A stretch of 64,000 nt of DNA from Microlunatus flavus (GTDB lineage Bacteria > Actinomycetota > Actinomycetes > Propionibacteriales > Propionibacteriaceae): the NCBI RefSeq assembly GCF_900110855.1, contig NZ_FOFA01000002.1, positions 124,001 through 188,000 on the forward strand, read 5' to 3'. Of this stretch, positions 15,481-23,664 are shown one piece after another. Position 1 is the first letter of the stretch. Each line of letters opens with the position of its first letter. The notes under the pieces were generated by a model. The model did not search any database. It was not told where the DNA came from and saw nothing but the letters and a program-made list of their open reading frames with translations. Both the position numbers and the translations under genes were made by a program.

Positions 15481-16808
15481 CGAGCGGTCTCCTGGGTGTG
15501 GCTGGTGGGGTCGGTCCTCTGTGCGTCGTCCGCGGAGGGCCCGGGCCGGACGCTGGTGGGAGGAACCGTCGGCTCACGGCCCGCAGCCTGGGCGGCGCGC
15601 TTGGCGTCGAGCCGCTCCCGCTGCGGGACGACCGTGTACTTCGGGTCCCGCGCTGACTCCTGCCCCGCTTCGAACACGCCGAAACGGGTGCAGACCGAAC
15701 CCGCGACCAGGGCGAGCCCGCTGACGACGGCGCCGGCCCGTGACCGGCGGCCGAGGAGCAGCGCTCCCGTCGCACCGGCGGCGGTGAGGATCTTGCTCGC
15801 GCGCATGAGCCGGCCGGGCGTCCCGTGGTGCAGGGCCTCCGCCGAGAGCCCCATCGAACCCTCCATGCGGTGCTCCACCACGAGCTCGGCCGTGGCACCG
15901 ATCACGGCGAGCGCCCGGGCCGGGCCGGACTCGGCGAGAGGGGCGAGGACCATGGCCATCCCGCCCGAGGCGGCCGCGGCCGAGCCGACGAAGACGAAGG
16001 GCAGCTCGCGGTGCGCGTCGTGCCACGCCGGCGTCGAGGTGTCGGTGAGCAGGACCGCGGTGTACGAGGCGACGGCCGGGGCGAACGTGGCGGCGGCGAG
16101 CCCGGCCGGCCGGGCCGCGAGGTCGACGAGGTCGCTGAGCACGCCGAAGCGCCAAGGCAGGACCTTCAGCACCTCCGAGCCGGCGGCGAGGATCGCGAAC
16201 GGTCCGTACGCCGAGAGGATCCAGGTGCCCACCGACATCGGCGAGGTCGGCTTGAAGACCCGCAGCATGTTGTAGAAGCGCTCCGGCCGGCCGAGGTCGT
16301 GCACCAGCGCGAGAAGGCTGGTGGTGATCCCCGCCGCCGCGACGATGCGGGCGTTGCGGCGCAGGTGCGGTCGCCCGCTCAGGTCCGCGCCGGCGGCGAG
16401 CAGCGACGAGCCGCCCGCCAGGCCCCCGGCGAACAGGTAGAAGGGGATGTCGGCCTCCCACGGGGTGGCCTTGACGACCGGGCGCCCGTAGTACGACGTG
16501 AACGTCGCGTCCGGGACCATCAGCTCCTCGGCGCGACCCTTGCGGCGCCGTCCGCTGGCCTTGCCGCCGCCCTTCTTCTCGCTGCTGCCGCTGTCCCGCC
16601 GGCCACGCCCCCCGCCGCCCGTACGCCGGGCGGTCGCGCTGGCGCTGCCCTGGCCCTCGGTGCCCGGGACGGCGCGGATGCCCACGTCGAAGGCGCGGTC
16701 GCCGTCCTCGCGCTCAGGGTTCGACGCCTTGCTTCCGGCGTCCTGCTGCCCGAGCTGGTAGTCGACGTCGCGGTCGTCGGAGCGCGTGCCGTCCGGGTCC
16801 GGGCTCAT
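15477..16808 (-). CDS. NrfD/PsrC-like membrane subunit of formate dehydrogenase
   Basis: This 443-residue protein is the probable quinone-facing membrane anchor of the complex. The C-terminal 330 residues hold about 8 hydrophobic helices, with ADIPFYLFAGGLAGGSSLLA and DLGRPERFYNMLRVFKPTSP. That motif is typical of NrfD/PsrC quinone oxidoreductase subunits. The first 115 residues are unusual: polar, low-complexity and rich in Gly, Arg, Lys and Ser (RGRRDSGSSEKKGGGK), with no predicted helix. ATG at 16808 overlaps the fdhB stop by 4 nt. Anchoring on the cytoplasmic face is likely because FdhA lacks a Tat signal. Confidence 0.87.
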   Translation of the reverse strand: MSPDPDGTRSDDRDVDYQLGQQDAGSKASNPEREDGDRAFDVGIRAVPGTEGQGSASATARRTGGGGRGRRDSGSSEKKGGGKASGRRRKGRAEELMVPDATFTSYYGRPVVKATPWEADIPFYLFAGGLAGGSSLLAAGADLSGRPHLRRNARIVAAAGITTSLLALVHDLGRPERFYNMLRVFKPTSPMSVGTWILSAYGPFAILAAGSEVLKVLPWRFGVLSDLVDLAARPAGLAAATFAPAVASYTAVLLTDTSTPAWHDAHRELPFVFVGSAAAASGGMAMVLAPLAESGPARALAVIGATAELVVEHRMEGSMGLSAEALHHGTPGRLMRASKILTAAGATGALLLGRRSRAGAVVSGLALVAGSVCTRFGVFEAGQESARDPKYTVVPQRERLDAKRAAQAAGREPTVPPTSVRPGPSADDAQRTDPTSHTQETAR

Positions 16809-17992
16809 CGCCGGCCCGCCACGAAGGCCGTGGCCGCCGCCGCGACGAGGCCGAGCGCGGCGAAGCCCGCGTTCTTCCACATCCGCGGCAGGTCGGCCGT
16901 GGTCACGACCGGGTCGGGCGGGAAGCCGTACACCTCGGGCTCGTCGAGGAGCAGGAAGAACGCCCCCGCCCCGCCGACGCCGCCGTCGGGGTCCTCGGCG
17001 TAGAGCTGGGCGCCCATGACGCCGGCCGCCTGCAGGGTCTCGACCCGCTTCTGCGCCCGCTCGCGCAGCTCGTCGACGTCGCCGAACTGGATCGACTGCG
17101 TCGGGCACGCCTGGGCGCAGGCCGGGGTCAGGTTCTCGCTGAGCCGGTCGTAGCAGAGGGTGCACTTCTGCGCGACACCGTGGTTCTTGTTGGCCAGGTC
17201 GTCCTTGGGCTTGTTCTTGTCGCCGATGCGGCGGTCGATCACGCCGAAGGGGCACCCGGCGACGCAGTAGCCACAGCCGTTGCAGACGTCGTCCTGGACG
17301 ACCACCGTGCCGAACTCCGTGCGGAACAGCGCGCCCGTCGGGCACACGTCGAGGCACCCCGCGTTGGTGCAGTGCTTGCAGACGTTCGAGGCCATCAGCC
17401 AGCGGAAGTCGGTGCGCTCGCCCGCATCCGGAGACGCGCTGGGCAGGTCGAAGGCCGGCATGCCCAGGTCGACCAGCGGCTTGTCCTGCGCAGGGGCCGG
17501 CTTCAGGGAGCCGAAGAGGTCCAGCCCGCTGTGGTCGGCGCCGGCGCTGCCGTCGAAGTCGCCGCCGATCTCGCCCAGCAGCACGGCGCGCCCGACGGAC
17601 GGCTCGGCGTACGACGTCGTCTCGGGGACCCCGATCGTCACGCCCGTCGTCTGCCCGCCGAGCGGCTTGCGCTGCTCGATGAACTCGACGTGGCGCCAGG
17701 TGCTCGCGCCGAGCGCGCCGGTGTTGTCGTACGAGCTCCCGAGCAGCTCGTAGATGCCGTCCTGCGGCACCCCGTTCCACTCCTTGCACGCCACCTCGCA
17801 GGCCTTGCAGCCGATGCAGATCGAGGTGTCGGTGAAGAAGCCCTTGCGCGGCGGGTGCTCCTCCCAGCCGGCCCGGACGGCGGGGCCGCCCGGCTCGACC
17901 GAGGTGAAGGCCTGGTCCGGCCCGCGGTGGGCGTCCGGCTGACCGACGGGGGAGGTGGTCAAGGCCTGTCCTGAGCTCGTCGAAGGATCCAC
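16805..17992 (-). CDS. formate dehydrogenase iron-sulfur (beta) subunit
   Basis: This 395-residue ferredoxin-like subunit passes electrons from FdhA to the membrane. Four cysteine clusters are visible: CIGCKACEVAC (C59, C62, C65, C69), CKHCTNAGCLDVCP, CNGCGYCVAGCP, and CTLC with a distal CAQACP. This fits four [4Fe-4S] clusters as in FdnH. A C-terminal hydrophobic helix (about 372-392, AALGLVAAAATAFVAG) would anchor it to the membrane. The GTG at 17992 lies 1 nt after the fdhA stop. The first codons are made of a dispersed 23-bp repeat (17965-17987), so an alternative start just after it, such as TTG at about 17962, is possible. Confidence 0.93.
   Translation of the reverse strand: MDPSTSSGQALTTSPVGQPDAHRGPDQAFTSVEPGGPAVRAGWEEHPPRKGFFTDTSICIGCKACEVACKEWNGVPQDGIYELLGSSYDNTGALGASTWRHVEFIEQRKPLGGQTTGVTIGVPETTSYAEPSVGRAVLLGEIGGDFDGSAGADHSGLDLFGSLKPAPAQDKPLVDLGMPAFDLPSASPDAGERTDFRWLMASNVCKHCTNAGCLDVCPTGALFRTEFGTVVVQDDVCNGCGYCVAGCPFGVIDRRIGDKNKPKDDLANKNHGVAQKCTLCYDRLSENLTPACAQACPTQSIQFGDVDELRERAQKRVETLQAAGVMGAQLYAEDPDGGVGGAGAFFLLLDEPEVYGFPPDPVVTTADLPRMWKNAGFAALGLVAAAATAFVAGRR
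17965..17987. repeat. dispersed short repeat, copy 1 (inside the fdhB 5' end)
   Basis: Read on the minus strand, the element is CCTTCGACGAGCTCAGGACAG plus flanks. It matches copy 2 at 48832-48852 at 20 of 21 positions. This sequence is a common dispersed repeat in actinobacterial genomes, from general knowledge. Here it encodes PSTSSGQ just after the fdhB start codon. Confidence 0.8.
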
Positions 17993-17993
17993 G

Positions 17994-20900
17994 TCAGCTG
18001 CGCTCCTGCTTGTTCATCGAGCCCTTGGCCCCGGTGGCCCCGTCGGGGCCGCCGATGACGTCGCCGTCGAGGTCGTCCCGTGTGACGCGCCGGTGCTTGC
18101 CCTCGGCGTCCTCGGGCGGGGTGCGGTGCTCGTTGCCGGTGGCGAGCGTGACGCCCGCCCGGGCGCGGTGCGCCGCCACGTACTCGAGCAGCGCCGGGCC
18201 GCGCGGGCGCCGTCCGGGCTGGATGTCGCAGGAGGCGACCTTCGTCTCCTGGATGTGCACGTTGGCGTCGAGCGTGACCCCGAAGAGGTCGTTGGCCGAG
18301 TCGCCGGAGACCAGCGCCTGGTCGCCCTGGCCCCAGTGGTAGGGCAGGCCGATCTGGTGCACCGTGCGCCCCGCGATCCGCAGCGGGGTGACCCGCTCGG
18401 TCACCAGCACCCGGGCCTCGATGGCCGTGCGGGCGCTGATGATCGTCGCCCAGCCCAGGTTCTCCAGACCGCGCTCGCGGGCCAGCTCGGGGCTGACCTC
18501 GCAGAAGAACTCGGGCTGCAGCTCCGACAGGTAGGGCTGGAAGCGGCTCATGCCGCCGGCCGTGTGGTGCTCGGTGAGCCGGTAGGTCGTGAACACGTAC
18601 GGGTAGAGCTCGACGCCGGGCTCGTCGCCGGACGGGTTCTGGTAGTTGTCCTTGCGCGGGAAGACCTCGCGCGTCGGGTTGGCCTGCTGCCGGTACATCG
18701 GGTTGCTGACCGGCGACTCCTGCGGCTCGTAGTGCGTCGGCATCGGGCCGTCGAGCAGCCCGGCCGGCGCGTAGAGCCAGCCCTTTCCGTCCGCCTGCAT
18801 GATGAACGGGTCGTCGCCCGCGAGGCCGTCAGGACCGGAGGCACCTTCCTCGGGCCGGTACGACGGGGCCTTGCCGACCTCGAAGTCCGGCACGTCGTGC
18901 CCGGTCCACTTCTTGGCCTCCTCGTCCCACCAGACGTACGCCTTCTTCTCGCTCCACGGCTTGCCCTCGGGGTCGGCCGAGGCGCGGTTGTAGAGCGTGC
19001 GGCGGTTCATCGGCCAGGCCCAGCCCCACTCCGGGGCGACCCACGACTGCTCGCGGCCCGGCTTGCGCCGCATGGCCTGGTTGACCCCGTCGGCGAAGAC
19101 TCCGGTGTAGATCCAGCAGCCGCCCGAGGTGGAGCCGTCCGGCTTCATCTCGTTGAACGTGTTCAGCGGCTGGCCCGCCTTGTCCCCGGACAGGTGGAAG
19201 CCGTTGATCTCGGCCAGCACCGCCTCGGCGGAGATCTCCCCGTCCTCGTCCAGCGGGTAGTCCCAGGTCAGGTCGAGGATCGGCCGGTCACGGTCGTCGG
19301 TCGAGCCCGCCAGCCGCTGCCGGATCTTCTGGCCCAGCAGGTAGAAGAACTCCAGCTCGCTCTGGGCGTCACCGGGCGGGTCGACCGCCTTGTGGTGCCA
19401 CTGCAGCATCCGCTGCGTCTGGGTGAAGGTGCCGCCCTTCTCCACGTGCGAGGCCGCGGGGAAGAAGAAGACCTCGGTGTCGATCTCGTCGGTCTTGAGC
19501 TCGCCGGTCTCGATCTCCGGCGCGTCGGACCAGAAGGTCGCCGACTCGATGAGGTTGAGGTCGCGGACCACGAGCCACTTGAGGTGGGACAGGCCCATCC
19601 GCTGCATCTTGCCGTGGGCGGAGCCGACGGCCGGGTTCTGCCCGAGCAGGAAGTAGCCGTCGATCTCGTCGCGCAGCATCGACATCACCGTCGCGTACGT
19701 GCCGTGGTCGCCGGTCAGGCGCGGCATGTAGCCGAAGGCGAAGTCGTTCTCCTCGGTCGCCGCGTCGCCCCACCACGCCTTGAGCAGGCTGACGGTGTAG
19801 CTCTTGGCGTTGACCCAGAAGCCCTTCTGGTCCGGGCTGGCGATCTCGGCGACGTACTCGTCGAGGGAGTCGTGCGGTCCGACCTTGGGCATCGGCAGGT
19901 AGCCCGGCAGCAGGTTGAACAGCGTCGGGATGTCGGTCGAGCCCTGGATGCTGGCGTGACCGCGCAGGGCCATGATCCCGCCGCCCGGACGTCCCATGTT
20001 CCCCAGCAGCAGCTGGATGATCGCCGAGGTCCTGATCATCTGCACGCCCACCGTGTGGTGCGTCCAGCCGACCGAGTAGACCCAGGCGGTGGTCTTGTCG
20101 CGGCCGCTGTTCGCGGTCACGGCCTCGCAGACCTCGAGCAGCTGCTCCGGGGAGATGCCGCAGGTCTCCTGCACCATCTCGGGGGTGTAGCGGGCGAAGT
20201 GCCGCTTGAGCACCTGGAACACCGTGCGCGGGTGCTGCAGGGTCTCGTCGCGCCTGACCTCGGAGTGGTCCAACGAGGCGCCGTGGCCGCCCATCTCGTA
20301 CCCCGCGCTGCGGTCGCTCTCCGATTCCTCGGACTCGCTGCCTCCGGTCGCGCCGGAGCCGCCGCCCTTCTCCTCGCCACCCTCGTCGTCCTTGGCCGGG
20401 TCGGACGCGGGCCCGCCGCCGGCGGAGTGCTCGCCGACGCCCTCGTACGACCAGCTGGACGTGTCGTAGGTGCCGGTCTCCGGGTCGTAGCCCGAGAACA
20501 CGCCGTCGAGGTCGTCGACGTCGACGAAGTCCTCACTGACCAGGGTCGCCGCGTTGGTGTAGGCGACGACGTAGTCGTGGAAGTACTTCTCGGTGCTGAG
20601 GATGTAGTTGATGATCGCGCCGAGGAAGGCGATGTCGCTGCCCGCCCGGATCGGGACGTGCGTGTCCGCCACGGCCGACGTCCGCGTGAAGCGCGGGTCG
20701 ATGTGGATGACCTTCGCACCCCGCGCCTTGGCCTCCATCACCCACTGGAACCCGACGGGATGGCACTCGGCCATGTTCGAGCCCTCGATGACGATGCAGT
20801 CAGACTGCTGGAGGTCCTGCAGGAAGCCGGTGGCACCGCCACGGCCGAACGAGGCTCCCAGACTGGGAACCGTGGCGCTGTGTCAAATACGCGCCTGGTT

Positions 20901-21452
20901 CTCGATCTGTATGGCGCCCAGCGCGGTGAAGAGCTTCTTGATCAGGTAGTTCTCTTCGTTGTCGAGGGTGGCGCCGCCGAGCGCGGCGATGCCCATCGTC
21001 CGGCGCAGCGGCCGACCCTCGTCGTCGGTGTCCTGCCAGCGCTTGCGGCGCGACTCGACCATCCGGTCGGCGATCATGTCGGTCGCCTGCTCGACGCCGA
21101 TGCGCTCCCACTGCCTGCTGCGCGGGCGGCGGTAGAGCATCGTCGTCGCGCGGCCGGGGGAGTTCACCAGCTGCTCGCTGGCCGAGCCCTTGGGGCACAG
21201 CCGGCCGCGGGAGACGGGGGAGTCCGGGTCGCCCTCGATCTGGGTGACGTGGCCGTCCTTCACGAACACGCGCTGGCCGCAGCCGACCGCGCAGTACGGG
21301 CAGACGCTCTGCACGACCTTGTCGGCCGTCGCCGTGCGCGGCGTGATCGCCCGCGTCCTCGGCGACTGCACCGCGTTGCCGCGGCCCAGCGGGTCGCCTC
21401 CCGTGAGCTGCCGCAGCACCGGCCACTCCAGGAACGTCTTCTTGATGTCCAC
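17994..21452 (-). CDS. selenocysteine-containing formate dehydrogenase catalytic (alpha) subunit
   Basis: This 1152-residue molybdopterin enzyme oxidises formate to CO2. It is interrupted by an in-frame TGA at 20883-20885, read here as selenocysteine 190. The flanks QARI-U-HSATVPSLGASFGRG match the conserved active-site Sec of the FdnG family, and a SECIS-like hairpin follows at once. The N-terminal [4Fe-4S] ligands are C51, C54, C58 and C86. An acidic Gly/Ser/Glu-rich insert fills about residues 335-395. No twin-arginine signal is present, so the enzyme is probably cytoplasmic. GTG at 21452 follows AGGAGG. fdhB follows 1 nt downstream. Treating it as two genes or a pseudogene would be wrong given selA, selB, selC and selD nearby. 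Confidence 0.95.
20838..20885 (-). promoter_or_regulatory. Sec codon and SECIS-like hairpin of fdhA
   Basis: The TGA (20883-20885) is followed by an outer 7-bp stem, GCCACGG (20870-20876, minus sense) with CCGTGGC (20838-20844). After 15 nt comes an apical hairpin, CCC-AGUCU-GGG (20857-20867). The order CGGUU, hairpin, GUCU loop and its distance from UGA closely mirror the E. coli fdhF SECIS, whose loop contains GGUCU. SelB would bind the apical loop to direct Sec insertion. Confidence 0.85.
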
Positions 21453-21469
21453 GCTCGCCTCCTGCGGCG

Positions 21470-21496
21470 ACCTTAACCCCGCTGCACGGGTGGCAA
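21470..21496 (-). promoter_or_regulatory. candidate fdhA promoter
   Basis: On the minus strand TTGCCA (21496-21491) and TAAGGT (21475-21470) form -35 and -10 candidates with a rather short 15-nt spacer. The start codon at 21452 would follow an 11-nt leader holding the AGGAGG site. A 6-bp palindrome CCACGC-N3-GCGTGG (21504-21518) just upstream could be an operator. Confidence 0.35.
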
Positions 21497-21542
21497 ACGG
21501 GGGCCACGCGCCGCGTGGTGCACGAGCGGTACCGGCAGGACG

Positions 21543-21599
21543 CGAGCGGTACGCCTTCTCGGTCGTACGGCGGTCCTGAGCGGGAAGGCGTACCGCTCG
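21543..21599. repeat. 16-bp inverted repeat between the PIG-L-CNB gene and fdhA
   Basis: CGAGCGGTACGCCTTC (21543-21558) is perfectly complementary to GAAGGCGTACCGCTCG (21584-21599) across 25 nt. A further direct copy of CGAGCGGTAC begins at about 21523. It could terminate the PIG-L-CNB transcript, bind a regulator of the fdh operon, or both. The 197-bp gap holds no gene. Confidence 0.7.
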
Positions 21600-21649
21600 G
21601 CGGAGGGCGCGCACGTGAGCCGCGGTAGGAGGGGTGCCGGCCGCGGGCC

Positions 21650-22822
21650 TCAGGGGACGACGGCGAAGTGCTCGGTGCCCAGGAGGGGGCCGAGGACCTG
21701 GACGGGCAGGAGCTCGGGGTCGAGCGCGTACTGGGTGCGGTGGGCGACGAGCGCGGCGATCTTGCGTCGGAGGGCGTCGGGGCCGACGTCGATCGAGAGC
21801 TCGGTCTGCGCACCGTCGGGCGCGGTGGAGGAGATCGGGGGCGGGTTCGGCGGGGTGCTGCGCTCGGCGGGCGCGACGACGGCGGTGGTGCCGCGGGCGG
21901 CCGACAGGTCGCGACCGCGCGGGGCGAGGACGAAGCACGTGACGTCGTCGTGGGCGATGACGTGGGCGTTGCGGGGACGGTTCGTGGCGAGGCCCTCCTC
22001 GCCGACGAACGACCCCGGCCCGACGGTCGCGACGGTGCGCAGCTCGCCGTCGGCCGACTCGCGCACGACGTCGACGCGGCCCGAGAGGATGCAGAACAGC
22101 TCGTTCGGCGGCTCGCCCTGCTCGATGACGTACGACCCGGCCGGGAACCACTGCACCTGCAGGTGGTCAGCGGCGAAGCCGAGCATCGACGAGCCGTCGG
22201 CGAAGAGCCGCAGCGCGTTGGCGAAGCCGGCGGTCCCGACGAAGCGCTGCTCGCCCGAGGTGAGCCACTCGACGAGCAGGTCGAGCAGCAGCCGTTCCTG
22301 CGGGGGGAACCGTGCCTGCAGCACCCGGGGCCGTACGGCGAGGTGCTCGCGTGCGGCGAGAACGGCCCGGGCCGACATGGTGTGGTCGGGGTGGCCGAAG
22401 GCTCCGTCGTCGCCGAACGTCACCACGACGTCCGGCGCGAGCCGCTCGAGGACCGGCAGCACCACCGCGGTGACCTCCTCGAGCGGCATCCGCCCGAGCA
22501 CGCCGTCGCCCAGGTCGAAGGACTCGACGTGGCCCACCCCGAGCGCGGCGCCGGAGGCCGCGAGCTCGGTGGCCCGTACGGCGCCCAGGGTGCGTCGGGT
22601 GGCGGCGGCGGAGTCCCGGATCTGGCCGGCGTCGCCGCGCGTCAGCGACACGACGGCCGTCTGCGCACCGGCCGCGGCCGCGCGGGCGATGGTGCCGCCG
22701 ACGCAGAAGACCTCGTCGTCGGGGTGGGCGAACAGCCCGAGGACCCGCAGCGGCCGGTCGCGCAGGACCGCCGAACCCCAGAGGCCGTCCAGGTCGTCGT
22801 CGGCGGCAAGTTCCGAGGTCAT
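21650..22822 (-). CDS. PIG-L (LmbE-type) deacetylase fused to a cyclic-nucleotide-binding domain
   Basis: This 390-residue fusion starts with a zinc-dependent de-N-acetylase of the PIG-L family. The metal motif AHPDDE (H33, D35, D36) is present, with a later GHPDHTMSAR supplying the third ligand. These enzymes remove acetyl groups from amino sugars, as in mycothiol synthesis. From about residue 222 a CNB domain follows: FPAGSYVIEQGEPPNELFCI and a phosphate-binding cassette GEEGLATNRPRNA with the key Glu and Arg. A C-terminal tail is unassigned. TACGGT lies 9 nt before the ATG. Activity controlled by cyclic nucleotide is inference. It diverges from the DUF2652 gene. Confidence 0.87.
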   Translation of the reverse strand: MTSELAADDDLDGLWGSAVLRDRPLRVLGLFAHPDDEVFCVGGTIARAAAAGAQTAVVSLTRGDAGQIRDSAAATRRTLGAVRATELAASGAALGVGHVESFDLGDGVLGRMPLEEVTAVVLPVLERLAPDVVVTFGDDGAFGHPDHTMSARAVLAAREHLAVRPRVLQARFPPQERLLLDLLVEWLTSGEQRFVGTAGFANALRLFADGSSMLGFAADHLQVQWFPAGSYVIEQGEPPNELFCILSGRVDVVRESADGELRTVATVGPGSFVGEEGLATNRPRNAHVIAHDDVTCFVLAPRGRDLSAARGTTAVVAPAERSTPPNPPPISSTAPDGAQTELSIDVGPDALRRKIAALVAHRTQYALDPELLPVQVLGPLLGTEHFAVVP

Positions 22823-22938
22823 GGCCCGGACACCGTAGCCCGCCCGGACCGGCGCCGTTCCCGGTCCGGGACCGGTGGTCGGCGAACAGTGGAGCGGGAT
22901 GCATCGACGCCGGCGCGGGCAGTTGCTACGTTCCGCCG

Positions 22939-23655
22939 ATGGCGACCCGTCGCGAGCTCCTCCTCATCGCCGACATCGGCGGCTACACGGACTACATGCA
23001 GTTCCACCGCAGCGTCCTGGGCCACGCCGAGGCCGCCACCCGCCGCATGCTCGACAAGATCGTCGACGCGGTCCCCGGCTTCCGGCTGGTGGAGATCGAG
23101 GGCGACGCCGCGTTCCTGGCCCGCGACGTCGGGGGCCTCGACGGGCCGGCCGTCTTCGCCGCCGTCTCCAGCGCGGCCCGGGCCATGCACCGCGCGTTCC
23201 ACGCCGAGCGGCGCCACATCGAGCTGAACCTCTGCCCGTGCGGGAGCTGCACCGCGACCAACGGCCTCAAGCTCAAGTTCGTCGCGCACGTCGGCGAGGT
23301 GGCCACGCAGACGATCCGTCGCCGGACCAAGCTGGTCGGGCTGGACGTCATCCACGTCCACCGCCTGCTCAAGAACCCGGTGACGCTCCCGGAGTACCTG
23401 CTGGTCACCGACGAGCTGCGCGCCGACGCCGGCGCGGCCGCCGACGGGCTGCCGCTGGAGCCGCTGGCCCTGGACCTGGAGGGCATCGGGGCGACGCGCG
23501 CCCACGTGGTGGCGCTGAGCGCCCTGCCGCCGCTGCCCGACCTGCCCGACCCGCGGTGGCCGCGCCGGGTCGCGAGCACGTTCGCAATGGTCGGCCGGGG
23601 CCTGCCCCACGTCCTGCCGCGGCGCACGGCCCGCGGGCTCGCGTCGACCGGCTGA
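22939..23655 (+). CDS. DUF2652 protein, class III nucleotidyl cyclase-like
   Basis: This 238-residue protein has LLLIADIGGYTDYM at its start and EIEGDAAFL at residues 52-60. D12 and D56 match the two metal-binding aspartates of class III cyclases. KLKFVAHVGEV and LVGLDVIHVHRLLKN resemble the GIHxG and G..VN.AARL segments. The transition-state Asn is replaced (VIHVH), although R142 remains, so activity is uncertain. An insert CPCGSC (C99, C101, C104) could bind metal. TACGTT lies 6 nt before the ATG, suggesting a leaderless transcript. Two CNB-domain proteins flank it on the opposite strand. Confidence 0.8.
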   Translation: MATRRELLLIADIGGYTDYMQFHRSVLGHAEAATRRMLDKIVDAVPGFRLVEIEGDAAFLARDVGGLDGPAVFAAVSSAARAMHRAFHAERRHIELNLCPCGSCTATNGLKLKFVAHVGEVATQTIRRRTKLVGLDVIHVHRLLKNPVTLPEYLLVTDELRADAGAAADGLPLEPLALDLEGIGATRAHVVALSALPPLPDLPDPRWPRRVASTFAMVGRGLPHVLPRRTARGLASTG

Positions 23656-23664
23656 CCTCCGGCC

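Noticed and set aside
20883-20885. TGA in fdhA as a nonsense mutation making a pseudogene
   Set aside because: The position equals the catalytic Sec of the family, a SECIS-like hairpin follows, and the full Sec machinery is present.
17955-21476. A 1173-codon plus-strand open frame opposite fdhA
   Set aside because: It is antisense to a well-recognised enzyme, rich in V, R, G, L and D from codon mirroring, and has no domain. High-GC DNA commonly leaves such frames open.
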